DNA from: Aristolochia californica
Taxonomy: Eukaryota; Streptophyta; Magnoliopsida; Piperales; Aristolochiaceae
Direction of reading: 5' to 3'
Assembly (NCBI GenBank): GCA_029961685.1
Contig: JARWKL010000010.1
Coordinates: forward strand, 7,461,931 to 7,525,930
Length of the DNA: 64,000 nt
Shown here: positions 51,919-63,019 of the stretch, in pieces
Position numbering within the stretch: position 1 is the first letter of the stretch
How the letters are laid out: each line of letters begins with the position of its first letter
The notes under the pieces: model-generated
The model's database searches: none
Told to the model about the DNA's origin: nothing
What the model saw: the letters and a program-made list of their open reading frames with translations, nothing else
Position numbers and translations under genes: made by a program

Positions 51919-52680
51919 GGGAGACCCGTTCCAAAGTGAAGAGTTGAGAAATCTTGCCAGAGAATTGAAGGGCAGGCAATGCAGCTCTATGGCAGAAATG
52001 ATGGAACAAATCTCAAGTACAGTCTCTAAGATTGTGGCTGGATTAAACCGACCCCCAGACACCACACGAAAGATGGAAGAGCACTCTTATAGTAGAGGAG
52101 GAGAACAACATGTAGGGCACAATGGTCTACCGGCACAAGGTGGAGGGTCAGTAACCAGGTACACCAAACTTGATTTCCCCACTTACACTAGGTCCATCTA
52201 CCCCTTAATCTGACTACACAGATGTGAAATATTTTTTGCCCACCAAGGCACATCTAACATGGACAAGGTGAGCTTAGCTGTTTTCCACTTGCTGGATGAA
52301 GCATAACTCTGGTTCCATCAAGTGGAATTTGACCACCTGGTTATGGATTGGGAAGAGTTTAAAGATTTGTGCACGATACGGTTCAGACTACCAGCTTACA
52401 GCAACCCTTGGGAGACTTGGTCTTGTTAAGACAGACCAGTTCAGTGGAAGCATATCAAACTCAATTTCAGGAAAAAATAGCTTGAGCAAGCCACCTAGTT
52501 TGAAGAGACCAACATGTAAATTTGTTCACATCAGGGCTTAATGATTCGTTGAAGTTGGAGGTGGAGCTCCACACACCTACTGATTTGAAGTGAGCTATGA
52601 ATTTTGGCTCGGGCAATAGAAGCAAGATAGCACATTCAGAATAGGAGGAGTGGCTAGCCAGAGGGGAGAACCAGTGCGCC
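51919..52680 (+). pseudogene. Element L gag
   Basis: Starts MGDPFQSEELRNLARELKGR at 51919, 11 bases after the primer-binding site. It contains MAEMMEQISSTVSKIVAGLN, VTRYTKLDFPTYTRSIYPLI, KVSLAVFHLLDEA (then a stop where Gln is expected), LWFHQVEFDHLVMDWEEFKD. Stops at 52210, 52303 and 52424 and a frameshift near 52400 break it. The same region recurs at 57712-58340. Confidence 0.85.
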
Positions 52681-53322
52681 TTGGTGGCAAGGGAGATGAA
52701 CTATTCGCCTTCGGTCACAAGGCCACCAGCGCCACCACCCAAAACTACTACTGACCATACTGTGGCAGCAACCACTAGAACCAGCAACTCACCGCCCCAA
52801 TATATCCGAAAATTAATCGGGATGGAAATGGCCAACCGAAGAGCGAAGATCCTCTGCTATAATTGTGACGAACCTTACCGGGCTAGCCACCAATGTAAAA
52901 GATTGTTTCGGTTGGAGTTGGAAGCATGGACAGAGGAAGAAGAACCAATCGAGGATACTCCAGTAGAGGCTAAACCAGAAATTTCCTTATATGCCATTAC
53001 CGAACAAAAGTCGGCCAAAACCATGCAAGTGCAAGCCAAGGTTACTGACTAGGAACTGGTGGGGTTAGTGGACTCGGGCAGCACTCACAACTTCATCAGA
53101 GTGACAACGGTGAAACAACTCCGACTTGGGATCCAACCTCACCCAATTGCCATGGTTTCAGTCGACAATGATGAGAAGGTTTCGAGCTATGGGGTCAGCA
53201 AGGCAGTACAATTTTCAATTGGTAACACTCACTTTACCACTGAATTTTTTGTCATTCCTTTTTCCGGATTTGATATGGTGATCGGGGTTAAGTGGTTGCA
53301 AACATTAGGCCCAAATTTGTAG
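52681..53322 (+). pseudogene. Element L zinc knuckle and aspartic protease
   Basis: It carries MEMANRRAKILCYNCDEPYR then ASHQCKRLFRLELEA, a CCHC zinc knuckle with its Gly and Phe altered, and after one stop (53050) GLVDSGSTHNFIRVTTVKQL with an intact protease active site Asp-Ser-Gly, then SVDNDEKVSSYGVSKAVQF and GFDMVIGVKWLQTLGP. Apart from single stops this region is well kept. Confidence 0.88.
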
Positions 53323-53349
53323 GACTTCTCAGCGTTAACAATTAGCTTT

Positions 53350-54287
53350 ATGTCGGAAGGTAAATCAGTGCTGTTAAGGACTAGTCACGCTGCAGCCGCC
53401 CCCCATGTCCACCTATTACACGAGCAGCAACCATCGGGCAGCAACATAGACAAGTTACTAGAGGATTTCACTGACTTGTTTCGGGAGCCGTCTAGCCTTC
53501 CTTCATTGAGGCATTGTGACCACCGATTTTTTTTAAAATCTGGATCAGATGTAGTGGTGCTTAGACCTTACAGGTATCCACACCTCTAAAAAGATGAAAT
53601 CAAACAGCAGTGCAAGACCATGCTGGTATAGGGCCTTATCCACAGCAGTTGTTCCCCTTTTTCATCGCCGTTTATACTAGTTAAGAAGCATGATTTCACA
53701 TGGTGATTCTGTGTGAACTACAAGGAGCTCAATGCAAAAAACATCATAGACAAGTTCCCATACAAGTGGTGGATGAGCTATTGGACGAATTGCATGGGTC
53801 AACAATTTTTACCAAGCTGGATTTGAGATCGGGCTTTCACCATATCAGAATGCATCCGCCAGATATCAAGAAAACTGCATTCCATAATCACCATGGACAC
53901 TTCGAATTTGTGGTGATGCCTTTTGGGTTATCCAATGCATCGTCCACCTTGTAGGCTTTGATGAATGAGGTATTCTGTGATTATGTTTGCAAATTTGTGT
54001 TGGTTTTCTTTTATGATATTCTTTTTTACAGCAAATCAAGAGCACATCATTTCGAAGACTTACAGGTTGTTTTCCAATTCCTCTGAGCACATCATCTTTT
54101 CGTGAAACGCTCCAAATGTTCATTTGGGAAAGCCCAAGTCACCTATCTTGGCCACATCATCTCAGCAGAGGGTGTCACAATGGACCCAGAAAAAATGACA
54201 GCAATCACCAACTGGCCTCAACAACACAATATTTCAGCCTTAAGAGGATTTTTTGGGCTAGCGGGTTATTATCAAAAATTTATATAG
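53350..54287 (+). pseudogene. Element L reverse transcriptase
   Basis: Pieces in order: [53 protein letters not shown] then [10 protein letters not shown] (first Asp), [32 protein letters not shown] (FxDD reads Tyr-Asp), KRSKCSFGKAQVTYLGHIIS. Frames change near 53590, 53690 and 54060. One catalytic Asp is lost. Confidence 0.85.
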
Positions 54288-54866
54288 AATTATGGTCCAC
54301 TGGCCAGTCCATTGACCAATCTTCTCAAGCGCAACGCCTTCGTTTGGGATGATGCAACAACGAAAACTTTCATGGCACTCAAGCAGGCTTTAGCTTCCAC
54401 TCCAATCTTGCAATTGCCAGACTTTGAGACCCTATTTGTGGTGGAGTGTGATGCTTCAGGGGGAGGTATTGGGGCAGTACTATAGCATGCACAACACCTC
54501 ATTGCATATTTTAGCCTGCAACTAGCAGCACATCATAAAAAATTACCCACTTATGAGCGCGAGCTGATTAGGTTGGCCAAGGCGGTTCAAAACTGGCAAC
54601 CCTACTTGTGCGGATGCACTTTCCTCATCCACATTGACCACTAAAGCCTCAAATTTCTGCTAGCACAACGCATCTCGATGTCACCACAACAACACTGGAT
54701 CAACAAATTATTGGGGGTTGACTTCACAGTGGAACACAAGCCAGGAAAATTGAACAAGGTGACTAATACCTTATCCCGACGTATGGAGGAACCACACCAA
54801 GTCTATGCGGTTAGCCAGCTAAGGTCTCTCTTGATTGATTCCATTATAGAGGACCAACATGACTAA
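54288..54866 (+). pseudogene. Element L RNase H
   Basis: It reads PLTNLLKRNAFVWDDATTKT, LPDFETLFVVECDASGGGIG (first Asp), PTYERELIRLAKAVQNWQPY (Glu), FLIHIDH then a stop and SLKFLLAQRI, and VDFTVEHKPGKLNKVTNTLS, where the last catalytic Asp is Asn. Stops at 54484 and 54642 interrupt it. Confidence 0.85.
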
Positions 54867-56140
54867 CCCAACACTCCGGAAGCTATCTCAGAAGATCATT
54901 GCGGGAACCATGGACTCCAGGTGGGCTATTCATGACAACACCATTATGTATGGCAATCGCATCTATTTACCACACTCCTCTCCATTGGTTGCCATAATTT
55001 TATCTACTTACCATGATAGAACTCATGAGGGCATTCAAAAGATGTTGCATCGGATCAGGGCTGATTTTTACTAGCAAGGCATGAAGTCCAAAATTGCTTA
55101 GTACGTTGCCTCGTGTCATACCTATCAATGCAACAAGGCTGAACATTTATCCCCAGTTGGCGTCCTTCAACCACTCACCCTTCCCACATAGGTTTGGGAT
55201 GATCTTTCCATGGACTTCATTGATGGCCTTCCCAAAGCTTCCGGAAAATCCGTCCTATTGGTGGTGGTTGATAGATTCTCAAAGTATGCTAACTTTATCC
55301 CTTTGGCTCATCTATATACGACTTCGCGAGTCGCACAAGTGTTTTTTGACAATATTGTTTGTTTGCAAGGCATTCCGGAGTCCATTGTGATCGATCGTAA
55401 TGTGGTCTTCACAAGCCACTTTTGGAGAGACCTCTTCAGATTATGCAGTACCAAGCTGAACTTTTCCTCTTCTTATCACCCGCAATCCGATGGGCAGACT
55501 GAGGTTGTTAACCACACAGTAGAAATGTACTTACGGAGCTTCGTGGGCGACTGTTATGGACTCCATAGCATCATGAGTTACCCATAGGCATAGGAATTAA
55601 ATTATGTCAATTTACTTTTAATGTAATTTCATTTGGTTTGGTTTGGTTTAGATGTAATGTGGCGTGAACCACTTGACCTATGGGTCACTTTTGTAATTCC
55701 AGCTGCAACCCTATTTAGGGGGATGTCAAGGGAAGGAGAAATCAAGTATTGAGAAAATTAGAGTAAATAGGTCAGATTCTCCCTCAGAGGTCTAGGTTGG
55801 ATTCTCCCTCTGAGGTCCAGGTCGAGCTTCCTTCAAAGCTCCATCATTCTATTCGATTTCCATCATTCCACGTTCCAGAAACAAGATTCTTTTTCCAATG
55901 TCAAGAACAAATATGGAGGGAAGAGAGGAAAGAAGGGTGACTCGATCCATGGCTCGGGAAGAACCTAACAACGACCACCTACAATGGTGTCTTGAATGGA
56001 TCCCTTGGGCCGAATATTGCTACAATACAACCTTCCACACCACCTTGCAAGTCACGTCATTTAAGGTTCTCTACGAAAGGGATCCACCCAGGTTGCTATC
56101 CTATATGGCCAGTTCCACCCTAGTTGACACCCTTGACCAA
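54867..56140 (+). pseudogene. Element L integrase, split by a solo LTR
   Basis: Zinc region: NPTLRKLSQKIIAGTMDSRW, YHDRTHEGIQKMLHRIRADF. Core: MDFIDGLPKASGKSVLLVVV (first Asp), PESIVIDRNVVFTSHFWRDL (second Asp), SYHPQSDGQTEVVNHTVEMY (Glu), LRSFVGD, then the solo LTR 55552-55970, then DHLQWCLEWIPWAEYCYNTT after it. All three catalytic residues remain, so the insertion is what finally broke this domain, with stops at 55069 and 55099 in the zinc region. Confidence 0.88.
55552..55970 (+). mobile_element. Solo LTR (family F-related) inside the integrase of element L
   Basis: It starts TGTTATGGACTCCATAGC, ends GAACCTAACA, and is flanked by GCGAC (55547-55551) and ACGAC (55971-55975), a target-site duplication with one change. 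A CTATTTAGGGGG promoter box is at 55711. The start and several internal words (AGTAAATAGGTCAG, GAGCTTCCTTC) resemble the family-F LTR. No internal region remains. Confidence 0.85.
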
Positions 56141-56149
56141 GCACTACTA

Positions 56150-56854
56150 GACCATGATCAAGTACTTCAAGCAGCCACCCAACGTCTCCAGAAAGCTCAG
56201 GCTAGGATGAAAGCATACTATGATAAGGGCCACCGAGATGTGACGTACAACCCCAATGATTATGTGTGGCTTTGCCTCCAACCCTACCGTCAACAGTCTC
56301 TGGCTAGCCTCCACCACAAGCTATCTCCCAAATTGTTTGGGCCCTTTTCGATTCTCTAGCGCATTGGCCAAGTTGGACCAGGATGAAAGCATACTATGAC
56401 AAGGGCCACCGAGATGTGACGTAAAACCCCAGTGATTATGTGTGGCTTTGCCTCCAACCCTACCATCAACAGTCTCTGGCTGGCCCCTACCACAAGCTAT
56501 CTCCAAAATTGTTTGGGCCCTTTTCGGTTCTCTAGCGCATTGGCCAAGTGGCATACCAGTTGTTGCTTCCGCCAGGCGGTCAATTGCATAACATTTTTCA
56601 TGTCTCCCTCCTCAAACCCTTCAGGCGTCCCACACCACCTCCGCCTCCGCTCTTACCGCCAGTAACGGAAGGGCGTGTTATTTTCTCTCCCGTCACAACC
56701 TTGCAAGTCCACCAACTTCATAACAAGTGGGAGGTTCTCATCTAGTGGGCTGACACAGATGCAACGGCAGCCACATGGGAAGATGTGGAGACATTTCGAC
56801 GGGCCTATCCTACCTTCAAACTTGAGGAAAAGTTCTTTCTCCAAGGGGGAGTGA
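56150..56854 (+). pseudogene. Element L pol C-terminus with chromodomain-like tail and 176-bp duplication
   Basis: Reads MKAYYDKGHRDVTYNPNDYV, LSPKLFGPFSIL, a second, decayed copy of this stretch, then AYQLLLPPGGQLHNIFHVSL, HNKWEVLI, DATAATWEDVETFRRAYP and TFKLEEKFFLQGG. The 176-bp duplication changes the frame. The chromodomain-like part is short and lacks a complete aromatic cage that I can define. Confidence 0.82.
56204..56552 (+). repeat. 176-bp tandem duplication in pol of element L
   Basis: AGGATGAAAGCATACTATGA starts at 56204 and again at 56380; the two copies differ at a few positions (GATAAGG against GACAAGG, TACAACC against TAAAACC). 176 is not a multiple of three, so it shifts the frame. 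Confidence 0.92.
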
Positions 56855-57690
56855 TGTTATGAACTCGATAGCAAGCCGTGTAACTCAGCGGCACCGTGGC
56901 TAAGTCATTGAGTACTGAGTTCCTAAGTTTTATATTATTGCATTTTATATCAGTTTAGGAGTAAATATGCCACAGGGGCATTCTTGTAATTTTTTCCCTA
57001 AACTATGGTCGGCGTCAAGCTTATGTAGGAAGGAAGATGGAATATGAAGAGGCAAGTATTATTTTGGCCAAAAACAGGATCCGAGTTCTCCTTTGACGAG
57101 CTCAGGGTTGTAGTTCCCCATTGAGCTCTAGTTATCCCTCTGATCTCGTCTTCTTCCCCCCTTCCCTTTTCCATTTTACAGAGTTCAGCCCAGAACAGAA
57201 GCACTGACACATTCACAGGTTTCAGGTGGTGTTGTTCGGTTTATAGTCGAGCAGAGCAGGGGGCTTACCATTCCATTCCAAACAGCACAGCGGTATGCTG
57301 TTGTTCGGTTTTAGTCTAGCAAAGCAGTGAGATTACAGTCCCTTCCAGTGAGCAGCAGTGTGTTGTTGTCGTTTTGAACCAGCATACCAGTGGGTTGCTG
57401 CCCAGTTGCTGCCCAGTTCCCACCAAGAACAGCAGCAGATCCCGTCAAGCCCAGCAGTCTACTGCTGTTCTGTAATCGAGCATAACAATGGTGGCTACCC
57501 AGCTCCCGCTGAGAACAGCAATGTGCTGCTGTCCAGATCTAGCCGAGCCCAGCAGACTACTGTTGCCCTATAACCAAGCACACCAGTGGGTTGATACCCA
57601 GTCCCAGTCGAGAACAGCAGAGTGCTGCTGTTCAGATCTGGTCAAGCACCTCAGGGAGTTTCTGTCCAGTCCCACTCCAGAACAGAAGTG
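56855..57690 (+). repeat. LTR of element L with internal degenerate repeats
   Basis: It begins TGTTATGAACTCGATAGC after a purine tract. A GAGTTC..GAGCTC stem-loop is at 57083-57103. From about 57180 to 57660 the LTR is a degenerate tandem array in which GAACAGCAG, TGCTGCTGT and CCAGTGGGTTG words recur every about 100 bp. It joins gag-like sequence near 57690 without the terminal LTR part, primer-binding site or gag start. Confidence 0.8.
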
Positions 57691-58340
57691 AAGAGCAAAC
57701 AATGTAGCTCGAATGGCAGAAATCATGGAGCAGATCACAAGCAAAGTCTCTGAAATTGTGGCCGGATTAAACTGAGGCCCAAACACCACACCAAGGAGAA
57801 CTGCATTCTGGGCGCAATGGTCTACTGGCACAAGGTGGAGAGTCAGTACCCGGGTACACCAAACACCAGGTTTGTCGACCCCTTAATCTGACTACACAGA
57901 TGTGAAATGTTTTTTGCCCACCAATGCACATTTGACATGGACAAGGTGAGCTTTGCTGCTTTCCATTTGCTGGATGAAGCACAAATCTGGTTCCATCAAG
58001 TGGAATTGGACTGCCTGGTCACGGATTGGGAAGAGTTTAAAGAGCTGTGCACGATACGGTTTGGACCGCCAGCTTACAGCAACCCTTTGGGAGACTTGGC
58101 CTTGTTAAGACAGACCGGTTCCGTGGAAGCATACCAAATTCAATTTTAGGAAAAATTAGCTCGATCAAGCTACCTAGTTCGAAGAGACCAACATGTAAAT
58201 CTATTCACAACATGGCTTAATTATTCGTTGAAGCTGGAGGTGGAGCTCCATGCGCCTACTGATTTGGGACGATATATGAATTTGGCTCGGGCAATGGAAG
58301 CAAGATAACACATTCCGAATAGGAGTGGCTGGAGATCAAG
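57691..58340 (+). pseudogene. Second gag copy of element L family, joined directly to the LTR
   Basis: Reads MAEIMEQITSKVSEIVAGLN, VSFAAFHLLDEAQIWFHQVE, TDWEEFKELCTIRFGPPAYS and LGDLALLRQTGSVEAYQIQF, then a stop at 58147. It is a second element that shares the LTR at 56855 as its 5' LTR, with the LTR end, primer-binding site and first codons deleted. It breaks off near 58340. Confidence 0.85.
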
Positions 58341-59435
58341 AATGTAAATCTGTTTTTTGCAGCAAATAAAATTGAAGATCAAGAGTCCTAATTCACAGTA
58401 ATAATTGTGGTAATTATTGATGATACCTGACTTGACTTGACTCAATTCTATTTCTCTATCTAAATTATTATTTTGAGGCATTCACAACATATTCCTTGGT
58501 CAACATATTATTTGGTGTAGCTACTCGCATCGGATTATTTCATGGGTCCCTATACAAGGATTTTTATTATTTTCGTTCGTGTTATATGGGCACAGGCCCA
58601 TTTTAGTTGCAACTATTGTGTCTCTTTGGATGAGACATTATTATTGAAGGAGTGGTGGCCTTTGTATCCTATCTTCCTCTTTACCAATTACCCATTGGTT
58701 ATTTGGTAGCCTTTCTCCTACCATCCTTTATTTGACTCTCACATACCTCTTTGGGCCAACCTTTTGCATGTTGCTTCGGTTGGGAGTTTAAGTCCATCAT
58801 GGTTGGGTGCTTTAAGTCCTTTGAAACTTATATATATACCCATGGGTCTTTTTTTTCCATCTTGTGAATGACAAACATTGCCCACTTATCACGTCTTTTA
58901 TTGTCGTCTTGTGAATGACAAACATTGCCCACTTATCACGTCTTTTATTGTCGTCTTGTGAATGATAGGCATTCATCATGTATCACATGTTTTATTGATG
59001 TCTTGTGAATGACAGGCATGTATCACCCATTTCTACTTGTGAGAGTCGGTGCCCAATGGAGGAGCTTATTAATACCTATATGTTACTCCCCTTAATTGGC
59101 ATTTATTACTATTACCACTTGAGTGTCGTTGTCCTATGGAGCGACATGGTGATGGAGGAGTTTTACTACACTTCTGAGCACTGCATATAGACTCACTACT
59201 TGCGAAAGATAGGAGTATGCCCTATACCCAGCATGGGTTATGACTGGAGTATGGAGTGATGCCATATGGGTTGGAGTGATTTAACTCTCAACTATCTTAT
59301 GCCAGTTGGGCCTCATGGAAGAGAGCACCAGTGAGAGGGGGAGTGTTGCAAGATATGGAGGACTGCCAATTTTATGAGAAGATCCTATACATCATTTACA
59401 GCAAGCTGGGAGTTCATTATGTTCTCTCATCCCCA
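58341..59435. other. Mostly unrecognised spacer with a 47-bp tandem repeat and a copia pol terminus
   Basis: No convincing gene between 58341 and 59340. A 47-bp repeat lies at 58861-59032. From about 59345 to 59435 the text KILYIIYSKLGVHYVLSSPT reads as the last codons of a copia pol gene before the LTR at 59449, preceded by a GAGAGGGGGAGTG purine tract at 59333 that might mark another LTR start. Confidence 0.5.
58861..59032 (+). repeat. 47-bp minisatellite, about 3.6 copies
   Basis: Units start CTTGTGAATGACAAACATTG at 58861 and 58908, with diverged copies from 58955 (CTTGTGAATGATAGGCATTC) and 59002. Confidence 0.9.
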
Positions 59436-59448
59436 ACTTGGGGGGAAG

Positions 59449-59902
59449 TGTTGGAAGATAGGCCCAAGCCCACACGACCAAGGAAGGCCCACATATCTAA
59501 GTGTGTTGGAAGATGGGCCTAAGCTCATAAGACCAAGTAAGGCCCACATATCCAAGAGTGTCGAAAGATGGGCCCAAGCCCATAAGATATGGGACCCACC
59601 ATGATCATGTGAGGTGGCATAAGAAGTCTTACACAATAAGAAGTCTTACAGAGCCAAAATTATTATGGAAGCAGGTCTCGCAGAAGAGTTTCATTTTAAA
59701 AGTGTTTTAGTCATGTTAGTCTTCTAGTTATATTGGGTTATTTAATTATGCTAGGACTTATCTATAAGTGGTAGAGTTTTGGGTGGGACAAAGGTAGTTT
59801 AATTGTAATTGGACTATACTACTTTCCTCTATTATAAACAGAGGTTCATGTACTTTGGTTATAATAAGTCAAAAAATATTTCTCTTTTCCACAAATTCAA
59901 TA
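59449..59902 (+). repeat. 3' LTR of a copia element (family N)
   Basis: Begins TGTTGGAAGATAGGCCC after CTTGGGGGGAAG and ends AAATTCAATA. The same family appears as a solo LTR at 62622-63014. It contains a duplicated opening (GGAAGATGGGCC..AAGCCCA, three times between 59449 and 59585) and a TTATAAACAGAGGTTC promoter box. Confidence 0.85.
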
Positions 59903-60734
59903 AGGATTAGTAGGGATACTAATGTCTTGAAACTGTCACAAGAAGAATATGTGAATCAAGTGTTGAGTAGGTTCATCATGAATGATGCAAAACCATAGAG
60001 TAATCCATTATCTAGTCACTTTAGGATATCTAAGGAGCAGCCACTTTCTACAAAGCAGGAGCGAGCCCACATGGCCAATGTGTCTTATGCTTCTGCTATT
60101 GGTAGTCCCATGTATGTTATGGTGTACACTAGACCTGACATAGATCATGCGGTGGGAGTTGTGAACATATATGAGTAATCTGGGTAAACAACATTAGGAT
60201 GCAGTGAAATGGATTCTCAGGTATTTGAGAGGCACTACAGACTCAACCTTATGTTTTATAAAGTCAGACTTGGGATTACAGGGTTATGTAGATGCTGACA
60301 TGGCTAGAGACATTGATGCGGGAAGAGTACCATAGGATATGTATACACATTGGGTGGTACAATAGTTAGTTGGGCCTCTAAGTTGCAGAAGATTGTTTCT
60401 CTTTCCACTACTGAGGTAGATTATGTCATTGTGACCGAAGCCAACAAAGAGATGACATGGCTGCAGTCTTTCTTGGAAGAATTAGATCTCAAGATGGGAA
60501 GAATGTGTTGTATTGTGATCGTTAGACTACTATTCATTTAGTAAAGAATCCTATTTGTCTTAGCACTTGAGAAGATTCAAAGGAGTCAGAATCCGACTGA
60601 TATGCTGACTAAGACTGTTATGATCGAGAAACTAAAGTTGTGTGAAACTTCAGTTGGACTTATCTCTATGGATAGAGAAGTTGTTGCTACTGTAGAGGAG
60701 ATATTGATGATGGATTAGTGTCCAATCAAGAGAT
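59903..60734 (+). pseudogene. Tnt1-like copia reverse transcriptase C-terminus and RNase H
   Basis: It starts mid-domain with RDTNVLKLSQEEYVNQVLSR and MVYTRPDIDHAVGVV, then RNase H with [40 protein letters not shown] and the end QRSQNPTDMLTKTVMIEKLK then CETSVGLISMDRE. The preceding LTR has replaced the N-terminal part of the polymerase. Several stops occur (60177, 60539). A purine-poor tract TCCAATCAAGAGAT precedes the LTR. Confidence 0.85.
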
Positions 60735-61096
60735 TGTTAAATTGTAGAGCCTAATCAACGCCTTACTCTTGGGGATTCATTCTTGTATTGTGGTTGTCCT
60801 AAATTTTCTTTTATATTTGGGGGTGCTGCTATTAAAGTTTTATCATCATTCGTAGGAGTATCTTCAGTTGCAACCCCCAATAGAGGTCAGAGAAAAAATC
60901 TTTAAGTGCGTGCGATCTCTCTTATAAACTATTTTATCTTTATAGTGGATTACTGCAGTGGTGGAAGATAAGATGTAGTCTCACCTTGAGGCGAACTTGT
61001 ATAAAACTTGTTTGTTCTCATACTTTCTTTTTCCTTCTTTTGTGTTTATTATTATTGCTCTCATTAGTTTGGAATTAGAAAGTTTAATTCCTAACA
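60735..61096 (+). repeat. 3' LTR of a Tnt1-like copia element
   Basis: Starts TGTTAAATTGTAGAGCC and ends TAATTCCTAACA. Close to the LTR at 38773-39138 and, in part, to 62129-62604. Confidence 0.88.
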
Positions 61097-62128
61097 CTCG
61101 TTTTTGTGACTTTTTTTGGAGAATTGTTTTTTGAGGTTTCGGTGTTCATATGAGTATTATAGAGATATGCTCATCTCTCATGCCAAGGTTCATCAGTTTT
61201 GAAATAAAAAAAGAAGAAAGGGAAAGCTGAAAGAAGAAGGTTGTTTTTTTGTGCAAAATGTTGTGCAAAGTTTTTTTAAAAATGGGGAGGTCAGACCTTG
61301 TTTGATTCAAAGCCACAAGTTGGCTGCTTGATCTTGAAAAATCAATAATGGAATATTGTGTTTTACATAAAATGAAGTAAGCACAAAATAATTAAGGAAG
61401 TGGTCCTTTGGAAAGTCTAGTTGGCACAATCTGTTTGAAGAAATATTGTTGCTTTTTTTAGATGTCACACTCAATCAATATCTTCTTGATTAGGCCTAAT
61501 TTATTAATTTTCAACCAATCATATCTTACTTAAATCACGAGGTATTGAATCTAGACTGGTTTATTCAAAGCTGGATTGAAATATATTTTTGGAATGATCT
61601 TGGAAAGATCTAACTTGGAATGCAACCTCACCTTACTTGATTTCATGCTTGTTGATTGATTTTTGCTATTCTCTAAAAGGAAGACTAGACAATCAATTTT
61701 TGGCCAACAATTTTACTTGCCTAAGAGGGTTTCCACCTTGCCTAAAAGGCTTCATAAGGTCAGGTTCTCCTCCCATATGCCCAAGCTAGTCTTGGCTTCA
61801 CTTGATTCTACCAGCCTCTTACTTAGGCTACTTCACATTTGAGTACATTATTACCCTTGAGTTGCCTCTTATTGCAAAAAAATACATGGGGAGCAAGAAT
61901 GATATTCTCAAGATTATTACCATACCCTTGCGAGGGATATCAAATTACTTGAGCTCGTTCACATCGGTTCGAGGTTTTCTTATTTCAAGGGACCTACTTT
62001 GTCACCAAACCAAACTTGGGTGACCCATTGATGAAAAAGATGTTGCTTATGCTAAGTGGTTAAAAATGACACTTTGGTAATTAGTTGGCTCATCAACGGC
62101 ATGGAAGAAATTGTATCTAACATTGTTA
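61097..62128 (+). pseudogene. Spacer with a copia gag fragment at its right end
   Basis: The last about 100 bp read DVAYAKWLKNDTLVISWLIN then GMEEIVSNIV, typical of a copia gag N-terminal domain. The LTR at 62129 interrupts it. The region before (61097-61960) shows no gene that I recognise. Confidence 0.55.
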
Positions 62129-62604
62129 TGTTAGGAATTAGATACCCTAATTCTAAACTCACGAAAGAAGGAAAAGCAAGCACGGAAAACACAACAAGAT
62201 TTATACAGATTCGCCTCAAAGTGAGACTACATCCTATCTTTTGCCGTTGCAGTAATCTACTATGAAGATAAAATAGTTTACAAGAGAAATCACAAACACT
62301 TACTGGTGTTTTTCTCTAACCTGTCTCGGCCTCAACTAATGCTCCTCAGATGATGATAAAATTCTAATAGTGGCACCCCAAATATAAAGAGGAAACTCGG
62401 GCAACATCCATGCAAGAGTAAAATTTCCAAATCAACCTTAATGAAAAAGCAGTTAATATATCGTGGACTAGGCCAGGGCTCCGCCCCCACGCTCCCGAGG
62501 AGGGGGCTTCCAGCCCCCTTCCAACCCCAAGAGAAACCTTACCATGAAGATCATTATATGTACCAACTCATCGTAGGGCATTGATTAGGCTCCACAACTT
62601 AACA
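62129..62604 (-). repeat. 3' LTR of the last Tnt1-like element, with GC-rich block
   Basis: It shares ends with 60735-61096. The block AGGGCTCCGCCCCCACGC and GGGGGCTTCCAGCCCCC can form two stable hairpins. Confidence 0.85.
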
Positions 62605-62621
62605 ATTTCCCACTTGGAGAC

Positions 62622-63014
62622 TGTTGGAAGATAAGATCAAGCCCAAACGACCAAGGAAGGCCCACAAGATGGGTCCAAGCCCATAAGAAATAGGACCCAC
62701 AATGATTACCAAGAGCTGGCATCCTTATCACATCAGTTGGAAGATCAAGAAGGACTCATAAAAGTATCTTTATCTTAGGGTCACGACCAAGAAGAGTTTT
62801 AGTTTAAGTTATATTTGTCTTTTATCAATATTGAGTTACCTAATTATGTTAGGACTTACCTTAAGTGTTAGAGTTTGGGTGTAATTGGGACAAGGGTAGT
62901 TTTATTGTAATTGGACTCTACTACCTTCCTCTATTATAAATAGAGGTTCATGTACTCTGATCACAACAAGTTATTGATGTCAATGATGTATTTCACTTTT
63001 CCATAAATTCAACA
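62622..63014 (+). mobile_element. Solo LTR of copia family N
   Basis: TGTTGGAAGATAAG to AAATTCAACA, flanked by GAGAC at 62617-62621 and 63015-63019. A TTATAAATAGAGG promoter box lies at 62934. No internal sequence is present, so it formed by LTR-LTR recombination after insertion beside the polypurine tract of the host copia element. Confidence 0.92.
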
Positions 63015-63019
63015 GAGAC

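Larger units (their letters stand above)
51671..57690 (+). mobile_element. Ty3/gypsy element L, plus strand, 5' LTR truncated
   Basis: The remaining 5' LTR (51671-51893) matches part of the 3' LTR (from about 57555) and adjoins a primer-binding site TGGTATCAGAGC at 51897-51908. The interior carries gag, protease, reverse transcriptase, RNase H, integrase and a chromodomain-like end, and a purine tract CCAAGGGGGAGTGA precedes the 3' LTR at 56855. A solo LTR interrupts the integrase at 55552-55970, and a 176-bp duplication follows. Many TAG/TAA stops at former Trp and Gln codons show age. Confidence 0.88.

Noticed and set aside
38773..61096. One giant Tnt1-like element with LTRs at 38773-39138 and 60735-61096
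   Set aside because: Orientation and family fit, but the outer flanks (CTTGG and CTCGT) are not a target-site duplication and much pol is missing, so the two halves may be separate insertions.
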